Below, piece after piece: positions 1 through 6,538 of a stretch of 7,401 nucleotides of DNA. Both the position numbers and the translations under genes were made by a program. The stretch is from Prevotellaceae bacterium UBA7028 (GTDB taxonomy: Bacteria; Bacteroidota; Bacteroidia; Bacteroidales; Bacteroidaceae). The stretch's first letter is position 1. The number at the start of each line of letters is the position of its first letter. The DNA lies in NCBI GenBank assembly GCA_002494215.1, contig DLBF01000060.1, positions 1 to 7,401 on the forward strand, in the 5' to 3' direction. The notes beneath the pieces are model-generated. The model did not search any database and was not told where the DNA came from. It worked only from the letters and a program-made list of their open reading frames with translations.

Positions 1-1451
1 ACGCCGTCATCACCGAGGATGTTGATCTGCTCGGCAATTTCCTTACCACGCTGCATACGGGTCTTCAAGCTCAGGATCTTAGGAATCCACTCCTCGTTGA
101 TATGACCCTTGATGTATTCTGCGAACTCGGGATACTCCAGATACTTAGAGTAAGAATCGATGGGGTTCACAGCGGGATAACGCTTCTTATCGGCACGGTC
201 CTGTTCCAAAGCATAGAAGCAACGTGCCACCTTCTTGGTATTCTCTGTTACAGGCTCCTTCAGGTTACCACCGGCAGGTGATACAGTACCCAAGAAGGTT
301 ACTGAACCTACCTCACCATTCTTTAGGTAAACATATCCTGCGCGACCGTAGAAGTTACTGATAAGGGCGCCCAAGTCCATAGGGAAGGCATCGGGGCCAG
401 GCAACTCCTCCATACGGTTAGACATCTCACGCAATGCCTGTGCCCAACGAGATGTTGAGTCAGCCATCAAGAGCACGCGCAGACCCATAGAACGGTAGTA
501 CTCGGCCATTGTCATGGCTGTATATACTGAAGCCTCACGGGCAGCAACAGGCATGTTAGAGGTGTTGGCAATGATGATGGTACGTTCCATCAACTTACGA
601 CCTGTATGAGGGTCAACCAATTCGGGGAACTCTGTGAAGATCTCCACTACCTCGTTGGCACGCTCACCGCAGGCTGCAATGATTACGATATCAGCCTCAG
701 CCTGCTTAGAGATAGCATGCTGGAGCACCGTCTTGCCAGTACCAAAGGGACCTGGGATGAAACCTGTACCGCCCTCTACGATGGGGTTAAAGGTATCGAT
801 GGTACGAACACCTGTCTCCAACAGTTTGAATGGACGGGGCTTTTCCTTATAGTTAGTCATGGCAAACTTAACGGGCCAATGCTGAACCATATCTACATTG
901 ATGTCGTTTCCCTGCTCGTCTGTCAGGACAGCAATAACATCATGAATCTTATACTTGCCGGCAGGTACAATGCTCTTAACAGTAGCCACACCCTTCAACT
1001 GGAAGGGAGCCATAATCTTCAGGGGCTGGTGATTCTCTTCCACCTTACCCAGCCAGTCGCTCTCCTCAACCTTGTCACCCACCTTTACGATAGGTTCGAA
1101 ATCCCACTCACGGTCGGCATCCAAAGGCTCGGTGTACTGACCACGCTTCAGGAATACGCCCTCCATTTTATCGAGGTCGTTCTGCAAACCATCAAAGTTC
1201 TTACTTAACATACCGGGGCCCAACTGAATCTCGAGCATATGACCGGTGAATTCAGCCTCGGCACCTACCTTCAGGCCACGAGTGGACTCGAACACCTGAA
1301 CGTACACATCCTGACCAATCACCTTGATGACCTCGGCCATCAGGCGGTCGCCCCCCGTTGTGATGTAGCAGATCTCACCCTGGAGCACAGGTCCGTCAAC
1401 ACGGAGCGTGACCATGTTGGCAACAACGCCACTAACAGTTCCTTTTGTCAT
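1..1451 (-). CDS. atpA: V-type ATP synthase catalytic subunit A (3' end beyond the window)
   Basis: This is the catalytic A subunit of a V/A-type rotary ATPase, which hydrolyses or makes ATP in the cytoplasmic V1 head as ions cross the membrane sector. Translation from the ATG at 1451 begins MTKGTVSGVV and gives 483 complete codons of a family usually near 580-590 residues, so the C-terminal fifth is missing. The P-loop GPFGTGKT is at residues 234-241 (bases 729-752). It is followed by CGERANEV with the expected catalytic Glu263, then NTSNMPVAAREAS, the Walker B region LLMADSTSRW, and the SPAGG and EPVT blocks typical of subunit A. The A-specific insertion between the N-terminal barrel and the nucleotide domain (about residues 110-190) is present, which separates it from F-ATPase beta. 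Only nine bases lie between its start and the repeat arm upstream. No Shine-Dalgarno is evident. The family call is secure; coupling to H+ or Na+ cannot be told. Confidence 0.97.
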   Translation of the reverse strand, partial: MTKGTVSGVVANMVTLRVDGPVLQGEICYITTGGDRLMAEVIKVIGQDVYVQVFESTRGLKVGAEAEFTGHMLEIQLGPGMLSKNFDGLQNDLDKMEGVFLKRGQYTEPLDADREWDFEPIVKVGDKVEESDWLGKVEENHQPLKIMAPFQLKGVATVKSIVPAGKYKIHDVIAVLTDEQGNDINVDMVQHWPVKFAMTNYKEKPRPFKLLETGVRTIDTFNPIVEGGTGFIPGPFGTGKTVLQHAISKQAEADIVIIAACGERANEVVEIFTEFPELVDPHTGRKLMERTIIIANTSNMPVAAREASVYTAMTMAEYYRSMGLRVLLMADSTSRWAQALREMSNRMEELPGPDAFPMDLGALISNFYGRAGYVYLKNGEVGSVTFLGTVSPAGGNLKEPVTENTKKVARCFYALEQDRADKKRYPAVNPIDSYSKYLEYPEFAEYIKGHINEEWIPKILSLKTRMQRGKEIAEQINILGDDG

Positions 1452-1460
1452 AGTTTTATT

Positions 1461-1494
1461 TAATTCATAATTCTTAATTCATAATTCACAATTA
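1461..1494. repeat. Left arm of imperfect inverted repeat, AATTCAT/AATTCAC heptamers
   Basis: This 34-nt AT-rich arm is built from 7-nt units on the plus strand (AATTCAT, AATTCTT, AATTCAT, AATTCAC, AATT). Compared with the reverse complement of 1857-1890 it matches at 30 of 34 positions, with differences at arm positions 8, 14, 15 and 29. The complementarity stops at 1461 and 1890. The arm contains the TAA stop of the four-helix-bundle gene and forms most of the leader of atpA. I see no clear target-site duplication outside it. Confidence 0.85.
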
Positions 1495-1857
1495 GGCTGA
1501 CGCATTGAATGTAGACTTAACAATACTTGTCAACAACCTAATTAACTCTCTACAGTCTTCAATCAGACTCTCACCCTGCTCATTATTCAGATAATCTGTT
1601 TCTTGCAATAATTCTATCCAATATTCACTTTCGCTGGCTTCCTTTAGAGCTATATTCATCTTAGCCCCAAAATCGGGACGACTTTGTCCACGCAACGCTT
1701 CTTTCACATTCGCTCCAATGCTGGTTCCACTTCGAAGCAATTGTTTTGACAACTCATATTCATTTTTATTCTCACAGAGATATTTCCTTAGCCGAATACA
1801 CCTTATTGCGAATGATTTGCTTTTTGTGGCGATTACGTTGCTTTCAATCTCCCTCAT
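1492..1857 (-). CDS. Four-helix-bundle protein, 23S rRNA intervening-sequence protein (IVP/S23) family
   Basis: This is a 121-residue, largely helical protein with no signal peptide or membrane segment, presumably cytoplasmic. The family signature is clear: an N-terminal NVIATKSKSFAIR helix, the central SKQLLRSGTSIGANVKEA segment (residues 37-54), GQSRPDF, then the IALKEASESEYWIELL helix (69-84) and a final helix near 98-116. Relatives are encoded in 23S rRNA intervening sequences and as free-standing genes in many bacteria, and the Avd protein of diversity-generating retroelements shares the fold. Avd is a basic pentamer that binds nucleic acid, but no function is established for stand-alone members. 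Length is normal and the frame is intact, so the gene is probably live or recently arrived. Its ATG abuts one repeat arm and its TAA lies in the other. It has no promoter of its own that I can see and would be read from the V-ATPase operon. No reverse transcriptase or variable repeat is nearby, so it is not a DGR here. Confidence 0.92.
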   Translation of the reverse strand: MREIESNVIATKSKSFAIRCIRLRKYLCENKNEYELSKQLLRSGTSIGANVKEALRGQSRPDFGAKMNIALKEASESEYWIELLQETDYLNNEQGESLIEDCRELIRLLTSIVKSTFNASA

Positions 1858-1890
1858 AATTATGAATTATGAATTGTGAATTGTGAATTA
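1857..1890. repeat. Right arm of imperfect inverted repeat, AATTATG/AATTGTG heptamers
   Basis: This is the partner of the arm at 1461-1494. On the plus strand it reads AATTATG twice, AATTGTG twice, then AATTA. On the coding strand it is the whole leader of the four-helix-bundle gene, ending at its ATG. Its outer three bases (1888-1890) are the TAA stop of the DUF2764 gene. The strict 7-nt period with an A/G change at one position suggests growth by unit duplication. Confidence 0.85.
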
Positions 1891-2733
1891 TTTCAAGAAT
1901 TCTTCAGGTACCTTGGCCTCTCCACGCAGATTTTCAATAATCTGTGTGAAAGTCTCTTTTCCCTTCTCGGGGTCGAGTTTAGCCCAACGGTACTGCATCT
2001 GAATCTTACAGATGTATGCATATACAGCTTCCAAACTAAATGGATTGAAGAAAGTCTTCTCGTCCAACCACAGCCATTTGAAAGCATCAATCATCTTCTC
2101 CTTCTTTACAGGATCCTCCTCATCGACAATCTTCACCAAGTTCTTTACATAATCATATTCATGAGTCAAATCAAAGTCCTTGGTTTTGTTTTCACGAATC
2201 ATCTCCTGTACTTCACCGTCGCCTTTGATGAAATCTGCCACGTTCCACCCTTGTTTACGAGCCAGCATAGCCGTCAGGATGTTAGTGATATTCAGATTCA
2301 GCATATTCCACTCGCGGATGAACTTATTAGGACAGGTCTTAATAGCATAGTCATAAAACTGAAATAAAATCTCATCCTCGGGGAAGTAGCCCTTAGTATC
2401 CTTGTTGTAGCTATACTCGCGGGCAAAGATACTCATAAATGCGGGGAAACGATGTACGTTGAAGTTCAGCTCCGTAGCACTGGTGATAAGGTCGCGCAAC
2501 TGCTCTAACGAGTAATTGCCCCACACCTCAATCTGGGCATCAGGATCCTTTAGCAGGCGAACCAGATTTGTGCAGTCCTGACGCAGGTAGAGGTAGTTAG
2601 CCACCAGCTTGGCATCGCCAGAGGAAAGTTGCTCCTCGCACTGCTCGCGCAGTTCCTGGAAGGTAATGCCCGGCTGCGTATCTGCCAGTTCGATATCCGG
2701 CAGGCCTGCCATCATGCAATAGTAGTTGCCCAT
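1888..2733 (-). CDS. DUF2764 family protein of the V-type ATPase operon
   Basis: This 281-residue soluble protein starts MGNYYCMMAGLPDI, the usual beginning of the DUF2764 family, which is found beside V-ATPase genes in Bacteroidetes and some other bacteria. It is rich in predicted helix and has aromatic-rich conserved blocks: REWNMLNLNITNILTAMLAR at about residues 140-159, KGDGEV near 171, and FKWLWLDEKTFFNPFSLEAV near 218-236. There is no signal peptide and no nucleotide-binding motif. The ATG shares one base with the stop of subunit E (TAATG), implying translational coupling. The function is not established. The position between E and A, and the helical ARK-x-GW segment recalling the central-stalk C/d subunit, suggest it may replace subunit C as the rotor-to-membrane connector; this is inference only. 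Its stop codon is formed by the inverted-repeat arm, so its extreme C-terminus (EEFLK) may have been reset by that insertion. Confidence 0.9.
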   Translation of the reverse strand: MGNYYCMMAGLPDIELADTQPGITFQELREQCEEQLSSGDAKLVANYLYLRQDCTNLVRLLKDPDAQIEVWGNYSLEQLRDLITSATELNFNVHRFPAFMSIFAREYSYNKDTKGYFPEDEILFQFYDYAIKTCPNKFIREWNMLNLNITNILTAMLARKQGWNVADFIKGDGEVQEMIRENKTKDFDLTHEYDYVKNLVKIVDEEDPVKKEKMIDAFKWLWLDEKTFFNPFSLEAVYAYICKIQMQYRWAKLDPEKGKETFTQIIENLRGEAKVPEEFLK

Positions 2734-3320
2734 TAGAATAACATTTCAACGAGTTGGGGACGCAGGAAGTTCTTGAAGTAAGCCTCGAACTCCTCCTTAC
2801 CGAAGTTCACTTTGTAGCTACCGTCAGCGGGAGAGATGGTAAGCATGGTATCCTTACCATTTACCTTGTTGATGGTAACACCCTTGTCAAGCAGATCCTT
2901 AGCCTGAGCAGCAAAATAAGCCTTCAGGCTCTCAGCCTCACTTGAAGAAAGAACGACAGCCTCGCCTTCAGCCCACTTACCTGCCAATACTACAGCAAAC
3001 TGACCCAAGAAGTTCTTGTCGGCAGCCAAGTTTGCGGCAGCATCCTTAGCAACCTTATCGGTCAGTACGTTGACGATTTCGCTCTTCAAAGCATTCAGCG
3101 CCTGGCTGGTATAAAGCTTCAGCTCGCTCTTGGTATTTGCATCCAACTCGCCAGCCTTCTTCTGAGCCTGAGCCTCGATAGCCTTAGCCTGCTCTCTTGC
3201 CTCTGCGATAATCTGCTCAGCCTTGTTCTTTGCTTCCTCTACAATACGGTCAGCCTCGGCCTGCCCTTTCTCCACGCCTTCGCGATAGATCTTCTCAGTG
3301 AGTTCTTGTATTTTTTCCAT
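2733..3320 (-). CDS. atpE: V-type ATP synthase subunit E (peripheral stalk)
   Basis: Subunit E forms the peripheral stator stalk that holds the catalytic A/B head against the turning rotor. The 195-residue protein has the family's two-part layout. A long charged N-terminal coiled coil runs from residue 1 to about 70, with repeated Ala/Glu/Lys heptads (EEAKNKAEQIIAEAREQAKA, ending AQKKAGEL). A globular C-terminal domain of about 110 residues follows and ends in FLRPQLVEMLF. Length fits the usual 190-200 residues. It appears to be the first gene of the operon: a terminator for dsbD lies upstream and the next gene overlaps its stop. The ATG at 3320 has no strong Shine-Dalgarno but an A/T-rich leader, as is usual in Bacteroidetes. 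The low-complexity coiled coil alone would be weak evidence; the C-terminal domain and the gene order make the call firm. Confidence 0.93.
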   Translation of the reverse strand: MEKIQELTEKIYREGVEKGQAEADRIVEEAKNKAEQIIAEAREQAKAIEAQAQKKAGELDANTKSELKLYTSQALNALKSEIVNVLTDKVAKDAAANLAADKNFLGQFAVVLAGKWAEGEAVVLSSSEAESLKAYFAAQAKDLLDKGVTINKVNGKDTMLTISPADGSYKVNFGKEEFEAYFKNFLRPQLVEMLF

Positions 3321-3395
3321 TCTTGTTATATGTTATTTTTCTTTTGTCGGAATCAGGGAAATGCCTCATTTTTGCATAAGACAATTTTTCGGGCA

Positions 3396-3428
3396 CGAAG
3401 TTATAAAAAAAAACAATAGATAAGCAAA
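3396..3428 (-). promoter_or_regulatory. Candidate Bacteroidetes promoter of the V-ATPase operon
   Basis: On the minus strand TAACTTCG (3403-3396) matches the -7 consensus TAnnTTTG with one mismatch. A TTTG lies 21 bases upstream (3428-3425), near the expected place of the -33 element. That TTTG is inside the stem of the dsbD terminator. A start here would give a leader of roughly 70 nt before atpE. No better -7 match is present between 3321 and 3420. The mismatch keeps confidence low. Confidence 0.35.
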
Positions 3429-3453
3429 AAAGCCTTCACTTTTTTGCTTATCT
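3402..3453 (-). terminator. Rho-independent terminator of dsbD
   Basis: A near-ideal hairpin: 3418-3432 pairs with 3439-3453 over 15 bp around a 6-nt loop (3433-3438). On the minus strand it is followed by a run of nine T residues (3413-3405) after a short ATTG. It lies about 80 bases after the dsbD stop and directly ahead of the V-ATPase operon, so it insulates the two units. Confidence 0.9.
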
Positions 3454-3494
3454 TGCAAAGAGGCACACCATGATACCTCTAAATGGTTTTTACA

Positions 3495-3522
3495 ACCGGC
3501 CTGAATCAACACGCAAGCCGGT
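3495..3522. repeat. Short GC inverted repeat after dsbD
   Basis: ACCGGC at 3495-3500 is complementary to GCCGGT at 3517-3522 with a 16-nt loop, twelve bases past the dsbD stop. It has no T-tract, so it is not a terminator by itself. It could be a 3'-end stabilising stem for the dsbD message ahead of the true terminator. It may also be chance. Confidence 0.3.
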
Positions 3523-3534
3523 CTAAGGGCACAT

Positions 3535-5586
3535 TTATTCTGCTTTGTACTTATCCAACCCCTTCTGAAGGAAAGCCAGATAAGCACTTATATCCTCGTT
3601 ATAAGAATAGGACTTGTTAAGAGGATGTCCTTCGTTGTCGAGCAGTACATAGAAAGGCTGTGCATTGGCACCGAACTTACTGCGCTGCAGATAGCTCCAA
3701 CGATCGCCAACGGTACGCAGTTTCACGTCCTGGCCATTCTCGTTCACCACCAATGTCTCAGGAAGTGGAGTCTTCTCATCGACATACAGAGTAATGAGCA
3801 CATACTTGTTGTTCATAATCTCTGCCACACGAGGATCCGTCCAAACGGCAGCCTCCATTTTACGGCAGTTTACACACCCGTAACCAGTAAAGTCAATCAT
3901 CACAGGCATATTGTGAGCCTTGGCGTATGCCATACCCTCGTCGTAATCTGTAAAGTGAGCCTTCACTTCATTGTCGTACAGATTAAAGTCTTGTGTCTGC
4001 ATGGGAGGAGCGAAGGCGCTGACGGCCTTACAAGGAGCGCCCCACAAACCAGGCACCATATACAAGGCAAAAGCAAAAGACAGCAGACCTGCAAAGAATC
4101 GGGGGATGCTGGTACGGTGGTTCACAACAACCTCGCCCATCTCGTCATATTCATCCTCATCGTGGGGGAATCGTATCCACCCAATCAGATAAGCGCCCAG
4201 CAAGGCAAACAACATAATCCAGAGACAAAGGAAGGCCTCACGATCCAGCAGATGCCATCCATAAGCCAAATCTGCCACACTGAGGAACTTCAGCGCAAAG
4301 GCCAACTCCAGGAAGCCCAGACACACCTTCACACAGTTCATCCAGTTACCACTCTTAGGAGCACTCTTAAGCCATGCAGGGAACATGGCAAAAAGGGTGA
4401 AAGGAAGAGCCAAGGCAATGGCAAAACCCAACATACCGATGGTGGGAGCCAACAGATTACCCGTTGTACCTAATTCTACCAGCAGGAAACCAATGATGGG
4501 ACCTGTACAAGAGAAACTAACCAAGCTAAGCGTAAATGCCATCAGGAAGATACTGAGAAGACCTGTCGTGGTCTCAGACTTTTTATCTACGGCATTGGTA
4601 AAACGACTTGGCAGGGTAATCTCGAATCCACCCAAGAAGCTGGCACCGAACACCAGCAACATCAGGAAGAAGAAGATATTAAAGATAGCATTGGTGCTGA
4701 GGGCGTTCAAGGCACTGGCTCCGAAGCACAATGTCACGAACAAACCCAATGCTACATATATTATTACTATACTGATTCCGTAGGTAACAGCATCACGGAT
4801 GCTCTTACTACGCTCTTTGTTACGTTTCAGGAAGAAACTTACCGTCATAGGTATGATGGGCCATACGCAGGGGGTCAACAAGGCAACAAGACCGCCCAAC
4901 ATTCCCAAAAGGAAGATACCTATCAGACTATTATCCTTGGTATCAGCGCCATCCTCCAATGTCTTCAATTCGTCTATAACGGGAGTCCACAAATCGCCAG
5001 AGAACTCTGCAGGAGCAGCAAAGGTATCAGTCGCCATCGTGTCGGTAGCAACTGTATCTACTGCGGGAACAGCTTCTTCTGCCACCTTCTCCTCTGCCTT
5101 CTCTTTCTCTACAGCCGCCTTGTCTGCCTGAGGCGTTCCCGTTCCCTCGAATTTAAACTCAACATTGGTAGGAGGCATACAGTTCTGATCGTTACATGCA
5201 CCGTAAGTAAGGTATCCAGCAACCTCGTATTTAGGTTCTGTTATGGTAAACTTCTGAGCAAACTTAGCAGTCCCCTCCATGTAGCTTACTTCCATCTCGA
5301 ACATGTCGTCCATAGCACGATGAAGCGCCCCCGTAGCACGGAGTTTTCCTTCAGGCTTCAGGCCTACCGTCTTTTCCAATGTCAACTCAGCACGTGTGGG
5401 ACCGCCGTCGGCAATATCCGTACCATACACATGCCATCCGGCATCTACTTTACCTACGAACTCTACCTCTAATGTGTTTTCAGAAATTTTCTTCTGCTGA
5501 ACAGAGAACTTAACTGGGGTTGACATCTGAGCCACACAAGACAATGTGCAGCAGATAAACATCAAAAACAGAATGTGCTTTTTCAT
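3535..5586 (-). CDS. dsbD: Thiol:disulfide interchange protein DsbD (protein-disulfide reductase)
   Basis: DsbD carries electrons from cytoplasmic thioredoxin across the inner membrane to reduce periplasmic disulfides, for example in isomerases and cytochrome c maturation. All three domains are present in 683 residues. Residues 1-20 are a signal peptide (MKKHILFLMF ... CVAQ). The periplasmic N-terminal domain carries the cysteine pair C131/C136 in YGACNDQNCMPP. An acidic Ala/Thr linker at about 150-198 leads to eight hydrophobic membrane segments between about 221 and 515. The redox cysteines of the membrane domain are C240 in TPCVWPIIP and C360 in SFSCTGP. The C-terminal thioredoxin domain (about 545-683) has CVNC at 571-574 and a cis-Pro-type NAQPF at 641-645. 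Every expected catalytic cysteine is there. The gene stands alone, with a promoter just upstream and a strong terminator downstream. The length is longer than E. coli DsbD but normal for Bacteroidales. Confidence 0.96.
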   Translation of the reverse strand: MKKHILFLMFICCTLSCVAQMSTPVKFSVQQKKISENTLEVEFVGKVDAGWHVYGTDIADGGPTRAELTLEKTVGLKPEGKLRATGALHRAMDDMFEMEVSYMEGTAKFAQKFTITEPKYEVAGYLTYGACNDQNCMPPTNVEFKFEGTGTPQADKAAVEKEKAEEKVAEEAVPAVDTVATDTMATDTFAAPAEFSGDLWTPVIDELKTLEDGADTKDNSLIGIFLLGMLGGLVALLTPCVWPIIPMTVSFFLKRNKERSKSIRDAVTYGISIVIIYVALGLFVTLCFGASALNALSTNAIFNIFFFLMLLVFGASFLGGFEITLPSRFTNAVDKKSETTTGLLSIFLMAFTLSLVSFSCTGPIIGFLLVELGTTGNLLAPTIGMLGFAIALALPFTLFAMFPAWLKSAPKSGNWMNCVKVCLGFLELAFALKFLSVADLAYGWHLLDREAFLCLWIMLFALLGAYLIGWIRFPHDEDEYDEMGEVVVNHRTSIPRFFAGLLSFAFALYMVPGLWGAPCKAVSAFAPPMQTQDFNLYDNEVKAHFTDYDEGMAYAKAHNMPVMIDFTGYGCVNCRKMEAAVWTDPRVAEIMNNKYVLITLYVDEKTPLPETLVVNENGQDVKLRTVGDRWSYLQRSKFGANAQPFYVLLDNEGHPLNKSYSYNEDISAYLAFLQKGLDKYKAE

Positions 5587-5605
5587 ATCCCTAAAATTTT
5601 GCCTG

Positions 5606-5613
5606 CAAAGGTA
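5606..5613 (-). promoter_or_regulatory. -7 promoter element of dsbD
   Basis: The minus strand reads TACCTTTG, a perfect match to the Bacteroidetes -7 consensus TAnnTTTG, twenty bases upstream of the dsbD ATG. The leader would be about 15 nt. The -33 region is A/T-rich and has no clear TTTG at the usual distance; the nearest TTG is 24 bases upstream. Confidence 0.65.
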
Positions 5614-5720
5614 TAATTATTTTTTTGAACTTAAGGTCAATTGGCATTCTTTTTAATACATTTTATAATATGGAAGGAGACAAAAGGAGGACTAATACGA
5701 TTACGAAGGAAAAACAACCA

Positions 5721-5760
5721 CAAAAACAAAGCCTGCCATCCATTATAGACAGCAGGCTTT
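5721..5760 (-). terminator. Terminator of the tyrosine-rich lipoprotein gene
   Basis: AAAGCCTGC at 5728-5736 pairs with GCAGGCTTT at 5752-5760 (9 bp, 15-nt loop). On the minus strand the stem runs into TTTGTTTTTG. It begins 19 bases after the stop codon of the gene at 5780-6391 and separates it from dsbD. Confidence 0.85.
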
Positions 5761-5779
5761 TGTAGTATTGAGCGGCAAC

Positions 5780-6391
5780 TTATTGCTTCAGCGTAGTGGT
5801 TCTGCGACCACGAACAAGAACTTTTCCCTCCTCCGTCGGAGCAGCTATGCTATCAGTAGCCTCATCGCCATCGGCACGAGTTGCAGATGCATAGTACCTA
5901 TCCCTTTTACCATAGCTGTTTACATAAGGAGTCCAATCGTAATAATCAACAAGCTTATACAGACGGAACGAAGTACCAGAATAGTCAAAGATACCCGATA
6001 GATAATCATTTGTCATGTGATAATCACTGATGCGTGTATCGAGATCGTTATCATAATCGTATGTCAGGTAGATAACGCTCCCATCAACAGACCAATGGAA
6101 ACGGTAGTACTGATACTCATAGGGGCCCTGCTCGTAATAGTCAACCTGCACACCCGTACCATAGTGAGCATGGTCATAAGCAGGAACGAAGGTAATATGT
6201 GTATCATAGGAGTCATATGTTCTTTCATTACCATATCTGTCGAGATAAGTGTAATACATGCCAAAGTCTCCCCTCCACTCGCCAGAAAGAACCATGGACT
6301 TCTTTCCGTCCTCTATATATTCACAAGAACTAAATACCATAGCCGATGCTACCATGCACAAAGCCAAAAACAAGTAATGTAAGCGTTTCAT
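5780..6391 (-). CDS. Tyrosine-rich putative lipoprotein, function unknown
   Basis: I recognise this only as a Bacteroidales-style lipoprotein with no assigned role. The 203-residue product begins with a lipoprotein signal peptide (MKRLHYLFLALCMVASAMVF) and a lipobox VFSSC, with Cys23 as the lipidated residue. It should be exported and membrane-anchored. The mature part has a beta-rich look: SGEWRGDFGMYY near 36-47, HITFVP, the repeated DYYEQGPYEYQYYRFHW block near 88-104, and VIYLTYDYDND. By my count 29 of 203 residues (about 14 percent) are tyrosine, many in YY or YxY pairs, and Asp is also abundant. The C-terminal 40 residues are charged and low in complexity. It has its own promoter and terminator and so forms a single-gene unit. 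A binding or structural role at the cell surface is possible but unsupported. Confidence 0.85.
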   Translation of the reverse strand: MKRLHYLFLALCMVASAMVFSSCEYIEDGKKSMVLSGEWRGDFGMYYTYLDRYGNERTYDSYDTHITFVPAYDHAHYGTGVQVDYYEQGPYEYQYYRFHWSVDGSVIYLTYDYDNDLDTRISDYHMTNDYLSGIFDYSGTSFRLYKLVDYYDWTPYVNSYGKRDRYYASATRADGDEATDSIAAPTEEGKVLVRGRRTTTLKQ

Positions 6392-6420
6392 ATCTAATGT
6401 GTTTTAATGTTTAACTGATG

Positions 6421-6428
6421 CAAATGTA
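6421..6428 (-). promoter_or_regulatory. -7 promoter element of the tyrosine-rich lipoprotein gene
   Basis: The minus strand reads TACATTTG, a perfect TAnnTTTG match, 29 bases upstream of the ATG at 6391. No obvious -33 TTTG is present at the standard spacing. The unit lies after the tRNA terminator, so an own promoter is expected here. Confidence 0.6.
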
Positions 6429-6494
6429 CCCTATTTATCAGTCCTAATAGAAGGAAAACAGATAAAAGGCGATAGGATTTTTCCTAAGAGCACT

Positions 6495-6532
6495 AAAAAA
6501 TCCCCCTTAGCAATGAAGCCAAGAGGGATTTT
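6495..6532 (-). terminator. Terminator of tRNA-Leu
   Basis: 6497-6508 pairs with 6521-6532 over 12 positions with one mismatch (AAAATCCC core), and the minus strand then continues into six T residues (6500-6495). It starts seven bases beyond the tRNA discriminator base and ends the tRNA transcript. Confidence 0.85.
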
Positions 6533-6538
6533 ATGGGG

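Larger units (their letters stand above)
1461..1890 (-). mobile_element. Putative 430-bp cassette: four-helix-bundle gene between inverted heptamer arms
   Basis: A complete small gene fills the space between two 34-nt complementary arms, and the unit lies exactly between two V-ATPase genes that otherwise belong to one operon. What is seen is the arms, their end points and the lack of spare sequence: the coding region touches both arms. Four-helix-bundle proteins of this family are known from intervening sequences in 23S rRNA, which also have complementary ends. That this unit is mobile is an inference. No transposase, recombinase or target duplication is visible, so movement would need help from elsewhere. 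The alternative is a captured gene between two copies of a common intergenic heptamer repeat. Confidence 0.45.

Noticed and set aside
606..1208. 200-residue open frame on the plus strand
   Set aside because: It lies entirely antisense to atpA, whose translation is conserved throughout including the P-loop. The plus-strand product has no recognisable family features.
1492..1857. Diversity-generating retroelement accessory gene (avd)
   Set aside because: The protein shares the four-helix-bundle fold with Avd, but no reverse transcriptase, template repeat or variable repeat is in the window and the neighbours are V-ATPase genes.
1876..2367. 163-residue open frame on the plus strand opposite DUF2764
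   Set aside because: It starts inside the repeat arm and is antisense to a recognised family gene, with no supporting signal of its own.
3366..3587. 73-residue minus-strand open frame overlapping the dsbD 3' end
   Set aside because: It runs through the dsbD terminator hairpin in a different frame and has no family features or start signal.
3625..4473. 282-residue open frame on the plus strand
   Set aside because: It is antisense to the C-terminal half of dsbD, which has all its catalytic cysteines. The His/Thr/Gln-rich product looks like a reverse-frame shadow.
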